In this document: positions 14,501 through 28,531 of the stretch, in pieces
How the letters are laid out: each line of letters begins with the position of its first letter
Numbering within the stretch: the first letter of the stretch is position 1
NCBI RefSeq assembly: GCF_029227915.1
Contig: NC_079877.1
Location: forward strand, 34,623,851 to 34,687,850
Source of the DNA: Hydractinia symbiolongicarpus
Lineage: Eukaryota > Cnidaria > Hydrozoa > Anthoathecata > Hydractiniidae
Length of the DNA: 64,000 nt
Reading direction: 5' to 3'
Notes under the pieces: model-generated
Databases searched by the model: none
Told to the model about the DNA's origin: nothing
Seen by the model: only the letters and a program-made list of their open reading frames with translations
Position numbers and translations under genes: made by a program

Positions 14501-17500
14501 ATGAATTGTGGTTTTTGAAACTGTCTCTATTTCTTCAGCGCGGCATAACGGCTAGGATTGGTCCCACAGTAAAAAAGGAGTTATTTATCTTAATTTTTAA
14601 ATAAAGCGCTACCACAGCGCCCAGTGTAATCGCTGAGTTCCAGTAATCATGTCAAATTAAGAAGAATGTTATTTCTTGGAGTCCAATTGGCGCATTCATC
14701 ACATTTATAAGGTCACAGTCCAGAATCAGTTAAATTAATTCCCACAGTCAATCGTTTCACTGTTAAAAGCGATACAACTTAGTAATATCGGAAGGAAATC
14801 ACTAAATACATGTTGGTACGAATATGTGACGCAACCGTTGTAACTCAAACGCATTGACACTGTTAGAAAGTCAATGAAATGTAGTTTTTGAAACTGTCTC
14901 CATTTCTTCAGCGCGCGATAACGGCTAGGATTGTTTCCACAGTAAAAATGACTTATTTATCTTAACTTTTAAATAAAGCGCTACCACAGCGCCCAGTATA
15001 ATCACTGAGTTCCAGCAATCATGTCAAATCAAGAAGAATGTTATTTCTTTTAGTCAAAATGGCTCATTTATCACATTTATAAGGTCAAAGTCCAAAATCA
15101 GTTCAATTAAGTCCCACAGTCAAACGTTTCACTGTAAAAAGCGATGCAACCTAATAATATCCGAATACTATCGCTAAATACATGTTGGTACGAATATGTG
15201 ACGCAACCGTTGTAACTCAAACGGATTGACACCGTTAGAAAGTCAATGAAATGTAGTTTTTGAAACTGTCTCTATTTCTTCAGCGCGCGCTAACGGCTAG
15301 GATTGGTCCCACAGTTAAAATGACTTATTTATCTAAGTTTTTAAATGAATCGCTACCACAGGGTCCAGTGTAATGGCTGAGTTCCATCAATCATGTCAAT
15401 TTAAGAAGAATGTTATTTCTTGTATTCAAAATGGCTCAATTATCACATTTATAAGGTCGAAGTCCAAAATCAGTTCAATTAAGTCCAACAGTCAATAGTT
15501 TCACTGTTGAAAGCGATACAACTTAGTAATATCGGAAGAAAATCACTAAATACATGTTGGTACGATTATGTGACGCAACCGTTGTAACTCAAACGCATTG
15601 ACACCGTTAGAAAGTGAATGAAATGGAGTTTTTGAAACTGTCTCTATATCTTCAGCGCGCGCCAACGGCTAGGATTGGACCCACAGTCAAATTGACTTAT
15701 TTATTTAAATTTTTAAATGAATCGCTACCACAGGGTCCAGGGTAATCGCTGGGTTCCGGCAATCATGTCAAATTAAGAAGAATGTTATTTCTTGTATTCA
15801 AAATGGCTCAATTATCACATTTATAAGGTCAAAGTCCAAAATCAGTTCAATTAAGTCCAACAGTCAATCGTTTCACTGTTGAAAGCGATACTACTTAGTA
15901 ATATCGAAAGAAAATCACTAAATACATGTTGGTACGATTATGTGACGCAACCGTTGTAACTCAAACGCATTGACGCCGTTAGAAAGTCAATGAAATGGAG
16001 TTTTTGAAACTGTCTCTATATCTTCAGCGCGCGCCAACGGCTAGGATTGGACCCACAGTAAAATTGACTTATTTATTTAAAGTTTTAAATGAATCGCTGC
16101 CACAGGGTCCAGTGTAATCGCTGGGTTCCGGCAATCATGTCAAATTAAGAAGAATGTTATTTCTTGTAGTTAAACTGACTCATTTATCACACTTAAAAGG
16201 TCAAAGTCCAAAATCAGTTCAATTAAGTCCCACAGTCAAACGTTTCACTGTAAAAAGCGATGCAACCTAGTAATATCCGTATACTATCGCTAAAAACATG
16301 TTGGTACGAATATGTGACGCAACCGTTGTAACTCAAATGGATTTATACCGCTAGAAAGTCAATGAAATGTAGTCTTTGGACCTGTTCCTATTTATTCAGC
16401 GTGTGGTAACGTCCAGGATTGGTCCCACAGTCAGAAAAAACATATTTATCTAAATTTTTTCAAAAAGCGCTACCACAGATCCTAATTTAATCGCTGAATT
16501 CCAGCAATCATATCAAACTAAGAAGAATGTTATTCCTTGCAGAACAATTGGCTCATTTATCACATTTATAAGGGCACAGTCCAGAATCAGTTCAAATAAA
16601 TCCTGCAGTCAATCGTTTCACTGTTAAAAGCGATACAACTTAGTAATATCGGAAGAAAATCACTAAATACATTTTGTTACGAATATGTGACGCAACTGTT
16701 GTAACTCAAACGGATTGACACCGTTAGAAAGTCAATAAAATGTGGTTTTTGAAACTGTCTCTATTTCTTCAGCGCGTGAGAATGGCTAGGATTGGTTCCA
16801 CAGTAAAAAATGACTTATTTATCTTAATTTTTAAATAAAGCGCTACCACAGCGCCAAGTGTAATCGCTGAGTTCCAACAATCATGTCAAAATAAGAAGAA
16901 TGTTATTTCTTGGAGTCCAGTTGGCTCACTTATCACATTTATAAGGTCACAGGCCAAAGTTAGTTCAAATAAGCTCCACAGTCAATCATTTTATTGTTAA
17001 AAGCGGTATAACTTAGTAATATCGGAAAAATGTCACTAAATACATGTTGTACGAATATGTGACGCAATCGTTGTAACTCAAACGGATTGATACCGCCAAA
17101 AAACCAATTAAATGTAGTTTTTGAGAATGCCTCTATTTTTTCGCCGCGTGCTAACGGCCAGGATTCGTCCCGCAGTAAAAAAAGACTTATTTGTCCTAAT
17201 TCTTTAATAAAGCGCTACCGCAGCGCTTAGCGTAATCGCTGAGTTCCAGCTATCATGTCAAATTAAGAAGAATGTTATTTGTTGTAGTCAAACTTGCTCA
17301 TTTATCACATTTATAAGGTCAAAGACTAAAATCAGTTCAATTAAGTCCCACAGTCAAACGTTTCACTGTTAAAAGCGATGCAACCTAGTAATATCCAAAT
17401 ACTATCGCTAAGTACAACTGTTGTAACTCAAACGGATTTATGCCGTTAGAAAGTCAATGAAATGTAGTCTTTGGAACTGTTCGTATTTATTCAGCGCGTG

Positions 17501-18152
17501 CTAACGGCCAGGATTGGTCCCACAGTAACAAAAGACTTATTTATCTAAGTTTTTAAATAAAGCGCTCCCACAGAGCCTAATGTAATCCCTGAATTCAAGC
17601 AATCATTTCAAATTAATAAGAATGTTTTCCTTGGAGATCAATTGGCTCATTTATCACATTTATTAGGTCACATTCCAGAATCAGCTCAATTAGTTCCCAC
17701 AGTCAATCGTTTCACTGTTAAAAAAAATACAACTTAGTAATATCAGAAGAAAATCACTAAATACATGTTGGTGCGAATATGTGACGCAACCGTTGTAACT
17801 CAAACGGATTGACACCGTTAGTAAATCAATGAAATGTAGCCTTTGGAACTGTTCCTATTTATTCAGCACGTGCTAACGGCCAGGATTGTTCCCCCAGTAA
17901 GAAAAAACTTATTTATCTAAGTTTTTAAATAAAACGCTACCACAGAGCCTAATGTAATCGCTGAATTCCAGCAATCATGTCAAATTAAGAAGAATGTTAT
18001 TCCTTGGAGAACAATTAGCTCATTCATCACATTTATAAGGTCACAGTCCAGAATAAGTTCCATTAATTCCCACAGTCAATCGTTTCACTGTTAAAAAAAA
18101 TACAACTTAGAATTATCGGAAGAAAATCATTAAATACATGTTGGTGCGAATT

Positions 18153-21100
18153 TGTGACGCAACCGTTGTAACTCCACCGGATTGACACCGTTAGAAAGTC
18201 AATGAAATGTAGTTTTTGAAACTCTCTCTATTTCTTCAATGCGCGATAACGGCTAGGACTGGTCCCACACTTAAAAATAACTTATTTTCTTAATTTTTTA
18301 ATAAAGCGCTACCACAGCGCCCAGCGTAATCGCTGAGTTCCATCAATCATGTCAAATTAAGAAGAATGTTATTTCTTGTAGTCAAAATCGCTCATTTATC
18401 ACATTTATAAGGTCGAAGTCCAAAATCAGTTCAATTAACTCCCACAGTCAATCGTTTCACTGTTGAAAGCGATACAACTTAGTAAAACGGGAAGAAAATT
18501 ACTAAATCCATGTTGGTGCGAATATGTGTCGCAACCGTTGCAACTCAAACGGATTAAAACTGTTAGAAAGTCAATGAAATGTAGTTTTTGAAACTGTCTC
18601 TATTTCTTCAGCGCGAACAAACGACTAGGATTCGTCCCACAGTAAAAAATGACTTATTTATCTTAATTTTTAAATAAAGCGCAACCACAGCGCCCAGTGT
18701 AATAGCTGAGTTCCAGCAATCATGTAAAATTAAGAAGGATGTTATTTCTTGTAGTCAAAATGGCTCCCTTATCACATTTATCAGGTCAAAGTCCAAAATC
18801 AGTTCAATTAAGTCCCACAGTCAATCGTTTCACTGTTGAAAGCGATACAACTTAGTAATACGGGAAGAAAATCACTAAATACATGTTGGTACGAATGTGT
18901 GACGCAACCGTTGTAACTCAAACGGATTGACCCCGTTAGAAAGTCAATGAAATGGAGTTTTCGAAACTGTCTCTATATCTTCAGCGCGCTAACGGCTAGG
19001 ATTGGTCCTACAGTAAAATTGACTTATTTATCTAAATTTTTGAAATGAATCACTACTACAGGGTCCAGTGTAATCGCTGAGTTCCTACAATCATGTCAAA
19101 TTAAGAAGAATGTCATTTCTTAGAGTCCTATTTTCTCACTTATAACATTTATAAGGTCACAGTCCAAAATCAGTTCAATTAAGTCCCACAGTCAATCGTT
19201 TCACTGTTAAAAGCGATGCAAACTAGTAATATGAGAAAAATATCGCTAAATACATGTTGGTACAAATATGTGACCCAACCGTTGTAACTCAAGCGGACTG
19301 ACACCGTTAGAACGTCATTGAAATGTAGTTTTTGAAACTGTCGCTATTTTTTCAGCGCGCGACAACGGCTACGATTGGTCCCACAGTAAAGAATGACTTA
19401 TTTATCTAAATTTTTAAATGAATCACTACCACAGGGTCCAGTGTAATCGGTGAGTTCCATCAATCATGTCAAATTAAGAAGAATGTTATTTCTTGTAGTC
19501 AAAATCGCTCATTTATCACATTTATAAGGTCGAAGTCCAAAATCAGTTCAATTAAGTCCCACAGTCAATCGTTTCACTGTTGAAAGCGATACAACTTAGT
19601 AATACGGGAAGAAAATCACTAAATACATGTTGGTGCGAATATGTGACACAACCGTTGCAACTGAAACGGATTAAAACTGTTAGAAAGTCAATGAAATGTA
19701 GTTTTTGAAACTGTCTCTATTTCTTCAGCGCGAACTAACGACTAGGATTCGTCCCACAGTAAAAAATGACTTATTTATCTTAATTTTTAAATAAAGCGCA
19801 ACCACAGCGCCCAGTGTAATCGCTGAGTTCCAGCAATAATGTAAAATTAAAAAGAATGTTATTTCTTGTAGTCAAAATGGCTCACTTATCACATTTATAA
19901 GGTCGAAGTACAAAATCAGTTCAATTAAGTCCCACAGTCAATCGTTTCACTGTTAAAAGCGATGCAAACTAGTGATATGAGAAAAATATCGCTAAATACA
20001 TGTTGGCACAAATATGTGACCCAACCGTTGTAACTCAAGCGGACTGACACCGTTAGAACGTCATTGAAATGTAGTTTTTGAAACTGTCGCTATTTTTTCA
20101 GCGCGCGACAACGGCTACGATTGGTCCCACAGTAAAGAATGACTTATTTATCTAAATTTTTAAATGAATCACTACCACAGGGTCCAGTGTAATCGCTGAG
20201 ATCCTACAATCATGTCAAATTAAAAAGAATATCATTTCTTGGAGACCAATTAGCTCATTCATCACATTTATAAGGTCACAGTCCAGAATAAGTTCAATTA
20301 ATTCCCACAGTCAATCGTTTCACTGTTAAAAAAATACAACTTAGAACTATCGGAAGAAAATCATTAAATACATGTTGGTGCGAATTTGTGACGCAACCGT
20401 TGTAACTCCACCGGATTGACACCGTTAGAAAGTCAATGAAATGTAGTTTTTGAAACTCTCTCTATTTCTTCAATGCGCGATAACGGCTAGGACTGGTCCC
20501 ACACTTAAAAATAACTTATTTTCTTAATTTTTTAATAAAGCGCTACCACAGCGCCCAGCGTAATCGCTGAGTTCCATCAATCATGTCAAATTAAGAAGAA
20601 TGTTATTTCTTGTAGTCAAAATCGCTCATTTATCACATTTATAAGGTCGAAGTCCAAAATCAGTTCAATTAACTCCCACAGTCAATCGTTTCACTGTTGA
20701 AAGCGATACAACTTAGTAAAACGGGAAGAAAATTACTAAATCCATGTTGGTGCGAATATGTGTCGCAACCGTTGCAACTCAAACGGATTAAAACTGTTAG
20801 AAAGTCAATGAAATGTAGTTTTTGAAACTGTCTCTATTTCTTCAGCGCGAACAAACGACTAGGATTCGTCCCACAGTAAAAAATGACTTATTTATCTTAA
20901 TTTTTAAATAAAGCGCAACCACAGCGCCCAGTGTAATAGCTGAGTTCCAGCAATCATGTAAAATTAAGAAGGATGTTATTTCTTGTAGTCAAAATGGCTC
21001 CCTTATCACATTTATCAGGTCAAAGTCCAAAATCAGTTCAATTAAGTCCCACAGTCAATCGTTTCACTGTTGAAAGCGATACAACTTAGTAATACGGGAA

Positions 21101-22991
21101 GAAAATCACTAAATACATGTTGGTACGAATGTGTGACGCAACCGTTGTAACTCAAACGGATTGACCCCGTTAGAAAGTCAATGAAATGGAGTTTTCGAAA
21201 CTGTCTCTATATCTTCAGCGCGCTAACGGCTAGGATTGGTCCTACAGTAAAATTGACTTATTTATCTAAATTTTTGAAATGAATCACTACTACAGGGTCC
21301 AGTGTAATCGCTGAGTTCCTACAATCATGTCAAATTAAGAAGAATGTCATTTCTTAGAGTCCTATTTTCTCACTTATAACATTTATAAGGTCACAGTCCA
21401 AAATCAGTTCAATTAAGTCCCACAGTCAATCGTTTCACTGTTAAAAGCGATGCAAACTAGTAATATGAGAAAAATATCGCTAAATACATGTTGGTACAAA
21501 TATGTGACCCAACCGTTGTAACTCAAGCGGACTGACACCGTTAGAACGTCATTGAAATGTAGTTTTTGAAACTGTCGCTATTTTTTCAGCGCGCGACAAC
21601 GGCTACGATTGGTCCCACAGTAAAGAATGACTTATTTATCTAAATTTTTAAATGAATCACTACCACAGGGTCCAGTGTAATCGCTGAGTTCCTACAATCA
21701 TGTCAAATTCAGAAGAATCTTATTCCTTGGAGACCAATTAGCTCCTTCATCACATTTGTAAGGTCACAGTCCAGAATCATTTAATTAACTCCCACAGTCA
21801 ATCGTTGCACTGTTAAAAAAAACACAACTTAGTAATATCGGAAGGAAATCACTAAATACATGTTGGTGCGAATATGTGAGGCAACCGTTGTAACTCCACC
21901 GGATTGACACCGTTAGAAAGTCAATAAAATGTAGTTTTTGAAACTGTCTCTATTTCTTCAATGCGCGATAACGGCTAGTATTAGTCCCACACTAAAAAAT
22001 AACTTATTTTCTTAATTTTTAAATAAAGCGCTACCACAGCGCCCAGTGTAATCGGTGAGTTCCATCAATCATGTCAAATTAAGAAGAATGTTATTTCTTG
22101 TAGTCAAAATCGCTCATTTATCACATTTATAAGGTCGAAGTCCAAAATCAGTTCAATTAAGTCCCACAGTCAATCGTTTCACTGTTGAAAGCGATACAAC
22201 TTAGTAATACGGGAAGAAAATCACTAAATACATGTTGGTGCGAATATGTGACACAACCGTTGCAACTGAAACGGATTAAAACTGTTAGAAAGTCAATGAA
22301 ATGTAGTTTTTGAAACTGTCTCTATTTCTTCAGCGCGAACTAACGACTAGGATTCGTCCCACAGTAAAAAATGACTTATTTATCTTAATTTTTAAATAAA
22401 GCGCAACCACAGCGCCCAGTGTAATCGCTGAGTTCCAGCAATAATGTAAAATTAAAAAGAATGTTATTTCTTGTAGTCAAAATGGCTCACTTATCACATT
22501 TATAAGGTCGAAGTACAAAATCAGTTCAATTAAGTCCCACAGTCAATCGTTTCACTGTTAAAAGCGATGCAAACTAGTGATATGAGAAAAATATCGCTAA
22601 ATACATGTTGGCACAAATATGTGACCCAACCGTTGTAACTCAAGCGGACTGACACCGTTAGAACGTCATTGAAATGTAGTTTTTGAAACTGTCGCTATTT
22701 TTTCAGCGCGCGACAACGGCTACGATTGGTCCCACAGTAAAGAATGACTTATTTATCTAAATTTTTAAATGAATCACTACCACAGGGTCCAGTGTAATCG
22801 CTGAGATCCTACAATCATGTCAAATTAAAAAGAATATCATTTCTTGGAGACCAATTAGCTCATTCATCACATTTATAAGGTCACAGTCCAGAATAAGTTC
22901 AATTAATTCCCACAGTCAATCGTTTCACTGTTAAAAAAATACAACTTAGAACTATCGGAAGAAAATCATTAAATACATGTTGGTGCGAATT
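18153..22991. repeat. Higher-order repeat: 6-monomer unit then 7-monomer unit
   Basis: Monomers marked by the variant GTAACTCCACCGG start at 18153, 20387 and 22992. The first interval is 2234 bases (6 monomers) and the second 2605 bases (7 monomers). The second unit copies the first up to about 21675, then contains one extra monomer, and rejoins at 22046, which matches 19441. This is the pattern expected from unequal exchange that inserted one monomer. Confidence 0.85.
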
Positions 22992-25900
22992 TGTGACGCA
23001 ACCGTTGTAACTCCACCGGATTGACACCGTTAGAAAGTCAATGAAATGTAGTTTTTGAAACTCTCTCTATTTCTTCAATGCGCGATAACGGCTAGGATTG
23101 GTCCCACAATTAAAAATAACTTATTTTCTTAATTTTTAAATAAAGCGATACCACAGCGCCCAGCGTAATCGCTGAGTTCCAGCAATCATGTCAAATTAAG
23201 AAGAATGTTATTTGTTGTAGTCAAACTGGCCCATTTATCACAATTATAAGGTCAAAGACTAAAATCAGTTCAATTAAGTCCCACAGTCAATCGTTTCACT
23301 GTTGAAAGCGATACAACTTAGTAATACAGGAAGAAAATCACTAAATACATGTTGGTGCGAATATGTGACGCAACCGTTGCAACTCAAACGGATTAAAACT
23401 GTTAGAAAGTCAATGAAATGTAGTTTTTGAAACTGTCTCTATTTCTTCAGCGCGCGCTAACGGCTAGGATTGGTCCCACAGTAAAATTGACTTATTTATC
23501 TAAATTTTTGAAATAAATCACTACCACAGGGTCCAGTGTAATCGCTGAGTTCCTACAATCATGTCACATTAAGAAGAATGTCATTTCTTAGAGTCCAATT
23601 TTCTCACTTATAACATTTATAAGGTCACAGTCCAAAATCAGTTCAATTAAGTCCCACAATCAATCGTTTCACTGTTAAAAGCGATGCAAACTAGTAATAT
23701 GAGAAAAATATCGCTAAATACATGTTGGTACAAATATGTGACCCAACCGTTGTAACTCAAGGGGACTGACACTGTTAGAACGTCATTGAAATGTAGTTTT
23801 TGAAACTGTCGCTATTTTTTCAGCGCGCAACAACGGCTACGATTGGTCCCACAGTAAAGAATGACTTATTTATCTAAATTTTTAAATGAACCACTACCAC
23901 AGGGTCCAGTGTAATCGCTGAGTTCCTACAATCATGTCAAATTAAAAAGAATGTTATTCTTGGAGTCCAATTGGCTCATTTATCGCATTCATAAGTTTAC
24001 AGTCCAGAATCAGTTCAATTAAGTCCCACAGTCAATCGTTTCACTGTTAAAAGCAATACAACTTAGTAATATCGGAAAAAAATCACTAAATACATGTTGG
24101 TACGAATATGTGACGACAATGTTGTAACTTAAACGGATTGAAACCGTTAGAAAGTCAATGAAATGGAGTTTTCGAAACTGTCTCTATATCTTCTGCGCGC
24201 GATAACGGCTAGGATTGGTCCCACAGTAAAAAATGACTTATTTATCTTAATTTTTAAATTAAGCGCTACCACAGCGCCCAGTGTAATCGCTGAGTTCCAG
24301 CAATCATGTCAAATTAAGAATAATGTTATTTCTTGTGGTCAACATCGCTCATTTATCACATTTATAAGGTCGAAGTCCAAAATCAGTTCAATTAAGTCCC
24401 ACAGTCAATCGTTTCACTGTTGAAAGCGATACAACTTAGTAATATTGGAAAAAAATCACTAAATACATGTTGGTACGAATATGTGACGACAATGTTGTAA
24501 CTTATACGGATGGACACCGTTAGAAAATCAATGAAATGTAGTTTTTGAAACTGTCTTTATTTCTTCAGCCCGAACTAACGGCTAGGACTAGTCCCACAGT
24601 AAAAAATGACTTATTAGTCTTAATTTTTTAATAAAGCGCTACCACAGCGCCCAGCGTAATCGCTGAGTTCCAGCAATCATGTCAAATTAAGAAGAATGTT
24701 ATTTGTTGTAGTCAAACTGGCTCATTTATCACAATTATAAGGTCAAAGACTAACATCAGTTCAATTAAGTCCCACAGTCAAACGTTTCACTGTTAAAAGC
24801 GATGCAACCTAGTAATATCCGAATACTATAGCTATATATAACCGCTGTAACTCAAACGGATTTATACCGTTAGTAAGTCAATGAAATATAGCCTTTGGAA
24901 CTGTTCCTAATTATTCAGCACGTGCTAACGGCCAGGATTGGTCCCCCAGTAAGAAAAAACTTATTTATCTAAGTTTTTAAATAAAGCGCTACCACAGAGC
25001 CTAATGTAATCGCTGAATTCTAGCAATCATGTCAAATTAAGATGAATGTTATTCCTTGGAGACCAATTAGCTCCTTCATCAAATTTGTAAGGTCACAGTC
25101 CAGAATGATTCAATTAACTCCCACAGTCAATCGTTTCACTGTTAAAAAAAACACAACTTAGTAATATCGGAAGAAAATCACTAAATACATGTTGGTGCGA
25201 ATATGTGACGCAACCGTTGTAACTCCACCGGATTGACACCGTTAGAAAGTCAATAAAATGTAGTTTTTGAAACTGTCTCTCTTTCGTCAATGCGCGATAA
25301 CGGCTAGGATTGGTCCCACAGTAAAAAATGACTTATTTATCTTAATTTTTAAATAAAGCGCTACCACAGCGCCCAGTGTAATCGCTGAGTTCCAGCAATC
25401 ATGTCAAATTAAGAAGAATGTTATTTCTTGTGGTCAACATCGCTCATTTATCACATTTATGAGGTCGAAGTCCAAAATCAGTTCAATTAAGTCCCACAGT
25501 CAATCGTTTCACTGTTGAAAGCGATACAACTTAGTAATATTGGAAAAAAATCACTAAATACATGTTGGTACGAATATGTGACGACAATGTTGTAACTTAA
25601 ACGGATGGACACCGTTAGAAAATCAATGAAATGTAGTTTTTGAAACTGTCTTTATTTCTTCAGCCCGAACTAACGGCTTGGACTAGTCCCACAGTAAAAA
25701 ATGACTTATTTGTCTTAATTTTTTAATAAAGCGCTACCACAGCGCCCAGCGTAATCGCTGAGTTCCAGCAATCATGTCAAATTAAGAAGAATGTTATTTG
25801 TTGTAGTCAAACTGGCTCATTTATCACAATTATAAGGTCAAAGACTAAAATCAGTTCAATTAAGTCCCACAGTCAAACGTTTCACTGTTAAAAGCGATGT

Positions 25901-28531
25901 AACCTAGTAATATCCGAATACTATCGCTATATACAACCGCTGTAACTGAAACGGATTTATACCGTTAGTAAGTCAATGAAATATAGCCTTTGGAACTGTT
26001 CCTAATTATTCAGCACGTGCTAACGGCCAGGATTGGTCCCCCAGTAAGAAAAAACTTATTTATCTAAGTTTTTAAATAAAGCGCTACCACAGAGCCTAAT
26101 GTAATCGCTGAATTCCAGCAATCATGTCAAATTAAGATGAATGTTATTCCTTGGAGACCAATTAGCTCCTTCATCACATTTGTAAGGTCACATTCCAGAA
26201 TCATTCAATTAACTCCCACAGTCAATCGTTTCACTGTTAAAAAAACACAACTTAGTAATATCGGAAGAAAATCACTAAATACATGTTGGTGCGAATATGT
26301 GACGCAACCGTTGTAACTCCACCGGATTGACACCGTTAGAAAGTCAATAAAATGTAGTTTTTGAAACTGTCTCTATTTCTTCAATGCGCGATAACGGCTA
26401 GGATTGGTCCCACACTAAAAAATAACTTATTTTCTTAATTTTTAAATAAAGTGCTACCACAGCGCCCAGTGTAATCGCTGAGTTCCAGCAATCATGTCAA
26501 ATTAAGAAGAATGTTATTTCTTGTAGTCAAACTTGCTCATTTATCACATTTATAAGGTCAAAGACCAAAATCAGTTCAATTAAGTCCCACAGTCAATCGT
26601 TTCAATGTTGAAAGCGATACAACTTAGTAATATCGGAAAAAAATCATTAAATACTTGTTGGTACGAATGTGTGACGCAACCGTTGTAACTCAAACGGATT
26701 GACACCGTTAGAAAGTCAATGAAATGTAGTTTTTGAAACTGTCTCTATTTCTTTAGCGCGCTGTAACGGCTAGGATTGGTTCCACAGTTAAAAATGACTT
26801 ATTTATATTAATTTTTAAATGAAGCGCTACCACAGCGCCCAGTGTAATCGCTGAGTTCCAGCAATCATGTCAAATTAAGAAGAATGTTATTTCTTGTAGT
26901 CAAAATTGCTCATTTATCACATTTATAAGGTCAAAGTCCAAAATCAGTTCAATTAAGTCCCACAGTCAATCGTTTCAATGTTGAAAGCAATACAACTTAG
27001 TAATACGGGAAGAAAATCACTAAATACATGTTGGTGCGAATATGTGACGCAACCGTTGCAACTCAAACGGATTAAAACTGTTAGAAAGTCAATGAAATGT
27101 AGTTTTTGAAACTGTCTCTATTTCTTCAGCGCGAACTAACGACTAGGATTCGTCCCACAGTAAAAAATGACTTATTTATCTTAATTTTTAAATAAAGCCT
27201 TTCCACAGCGCCCAGTGTAATCGCTGAGTTCCAGCAATTATGTAAAATTAAGAGGAATGTTATTTCTTGTAGTCAAAATGGCTCACTTATCACATTTGTA
27301 AGGTCAAAGTCCAAAATCAGTTCAATTAAGTCCCACAGTCAATCGTTTTACTGTTGAAAGCGATACAACTTAGTAATATCGGCAAAAATCACTAAATACA
27401 TGTTGGTACGAATATGTGTCGCAACCGTTGTAACTCAAACGGATTGACACCGTTAGAAAGTCAATGAAGTGAAGTTTTCGAAACTGTCTCTATATCTTCA
27501 GCCCGCGCTAACGGCTAGGATTGGTCCCACAGTAAAATTGACTTATTTATCTAAATTTTTAAATGAATCACTACCACAGGGTCCAGTGTAATCGCTGAGT
27601 TCCTACAATCATGTCAAATTAAGAAGAATGTCATTTCTTAGAGTCCAATTTTCTCACTTATAACATTTATAAAGTCACAGTCCAAAATCAGTTCAATTAA
27701 GTCCCACAGTCAATCGTTTCACTGTTAAAAGCGATGCAAACTAGTAATATGAGAAAAATATCGCTAAATACATGTTGGTACAAATATGTGACCCAACCGT
27801 TTTAACTCAAACGGACTGACACCGTTAGAACGTCATTGAAATGTAGTTTTTGAAACTGTCGCTATTTTTTCAGCGCGCGACAACGGCTACGATTGGTCCT
27901 ACAGTAAAGAATAACTTATTTATCTAAATTTTTAAATGAAGCGCTACGACAGCGCCCAATGTAATCGCTAAGTTCCGGCATTCACGTCAAATTAAGAAGA
28001 ATGTTATTTCTTGGAGTCCAATTGTCTCAATTATCACATTTATCAGGTCACAGTCCAAAGTTAGTTGAAATAATTCCCACAGTCAATCGTTTCACTGTTA
28101 AAACCAATACAACTTAGTAATATCGGAAGAAAATCACTAGATACATGTTGGTACGAATATGTGACGCAACCGTTGTAACACAAACGGACTGATACAGTTA
28201 GAACGTCATTGAAATGTAGTTTTTGAAACTGTCGCAATTTTTTAGCGCGCGATAACGGCTAGGATTGGTCCCACAGTAAAAAATGACTTATTTATCTAAG
28301 TTTTTAAATGAAGCACTTTCACTGCGCCAAGTGTAATTGCTGAGTTCCAACAATCATGTCAAAACAAGAAGAATGTTTTTTCTTGGAGTCCAATTTTCAC
28401 ACTTATAACATTTATAAGGTCACAGTCCAAAGCTAGCTCAATTAAGCTCCACAGTCAATCATTTCATTGTTAAAAGCGATATAACTTAGTAATGTCGGAA
28501 AAAAATCACTAAATACATGTTGGTACGAATG

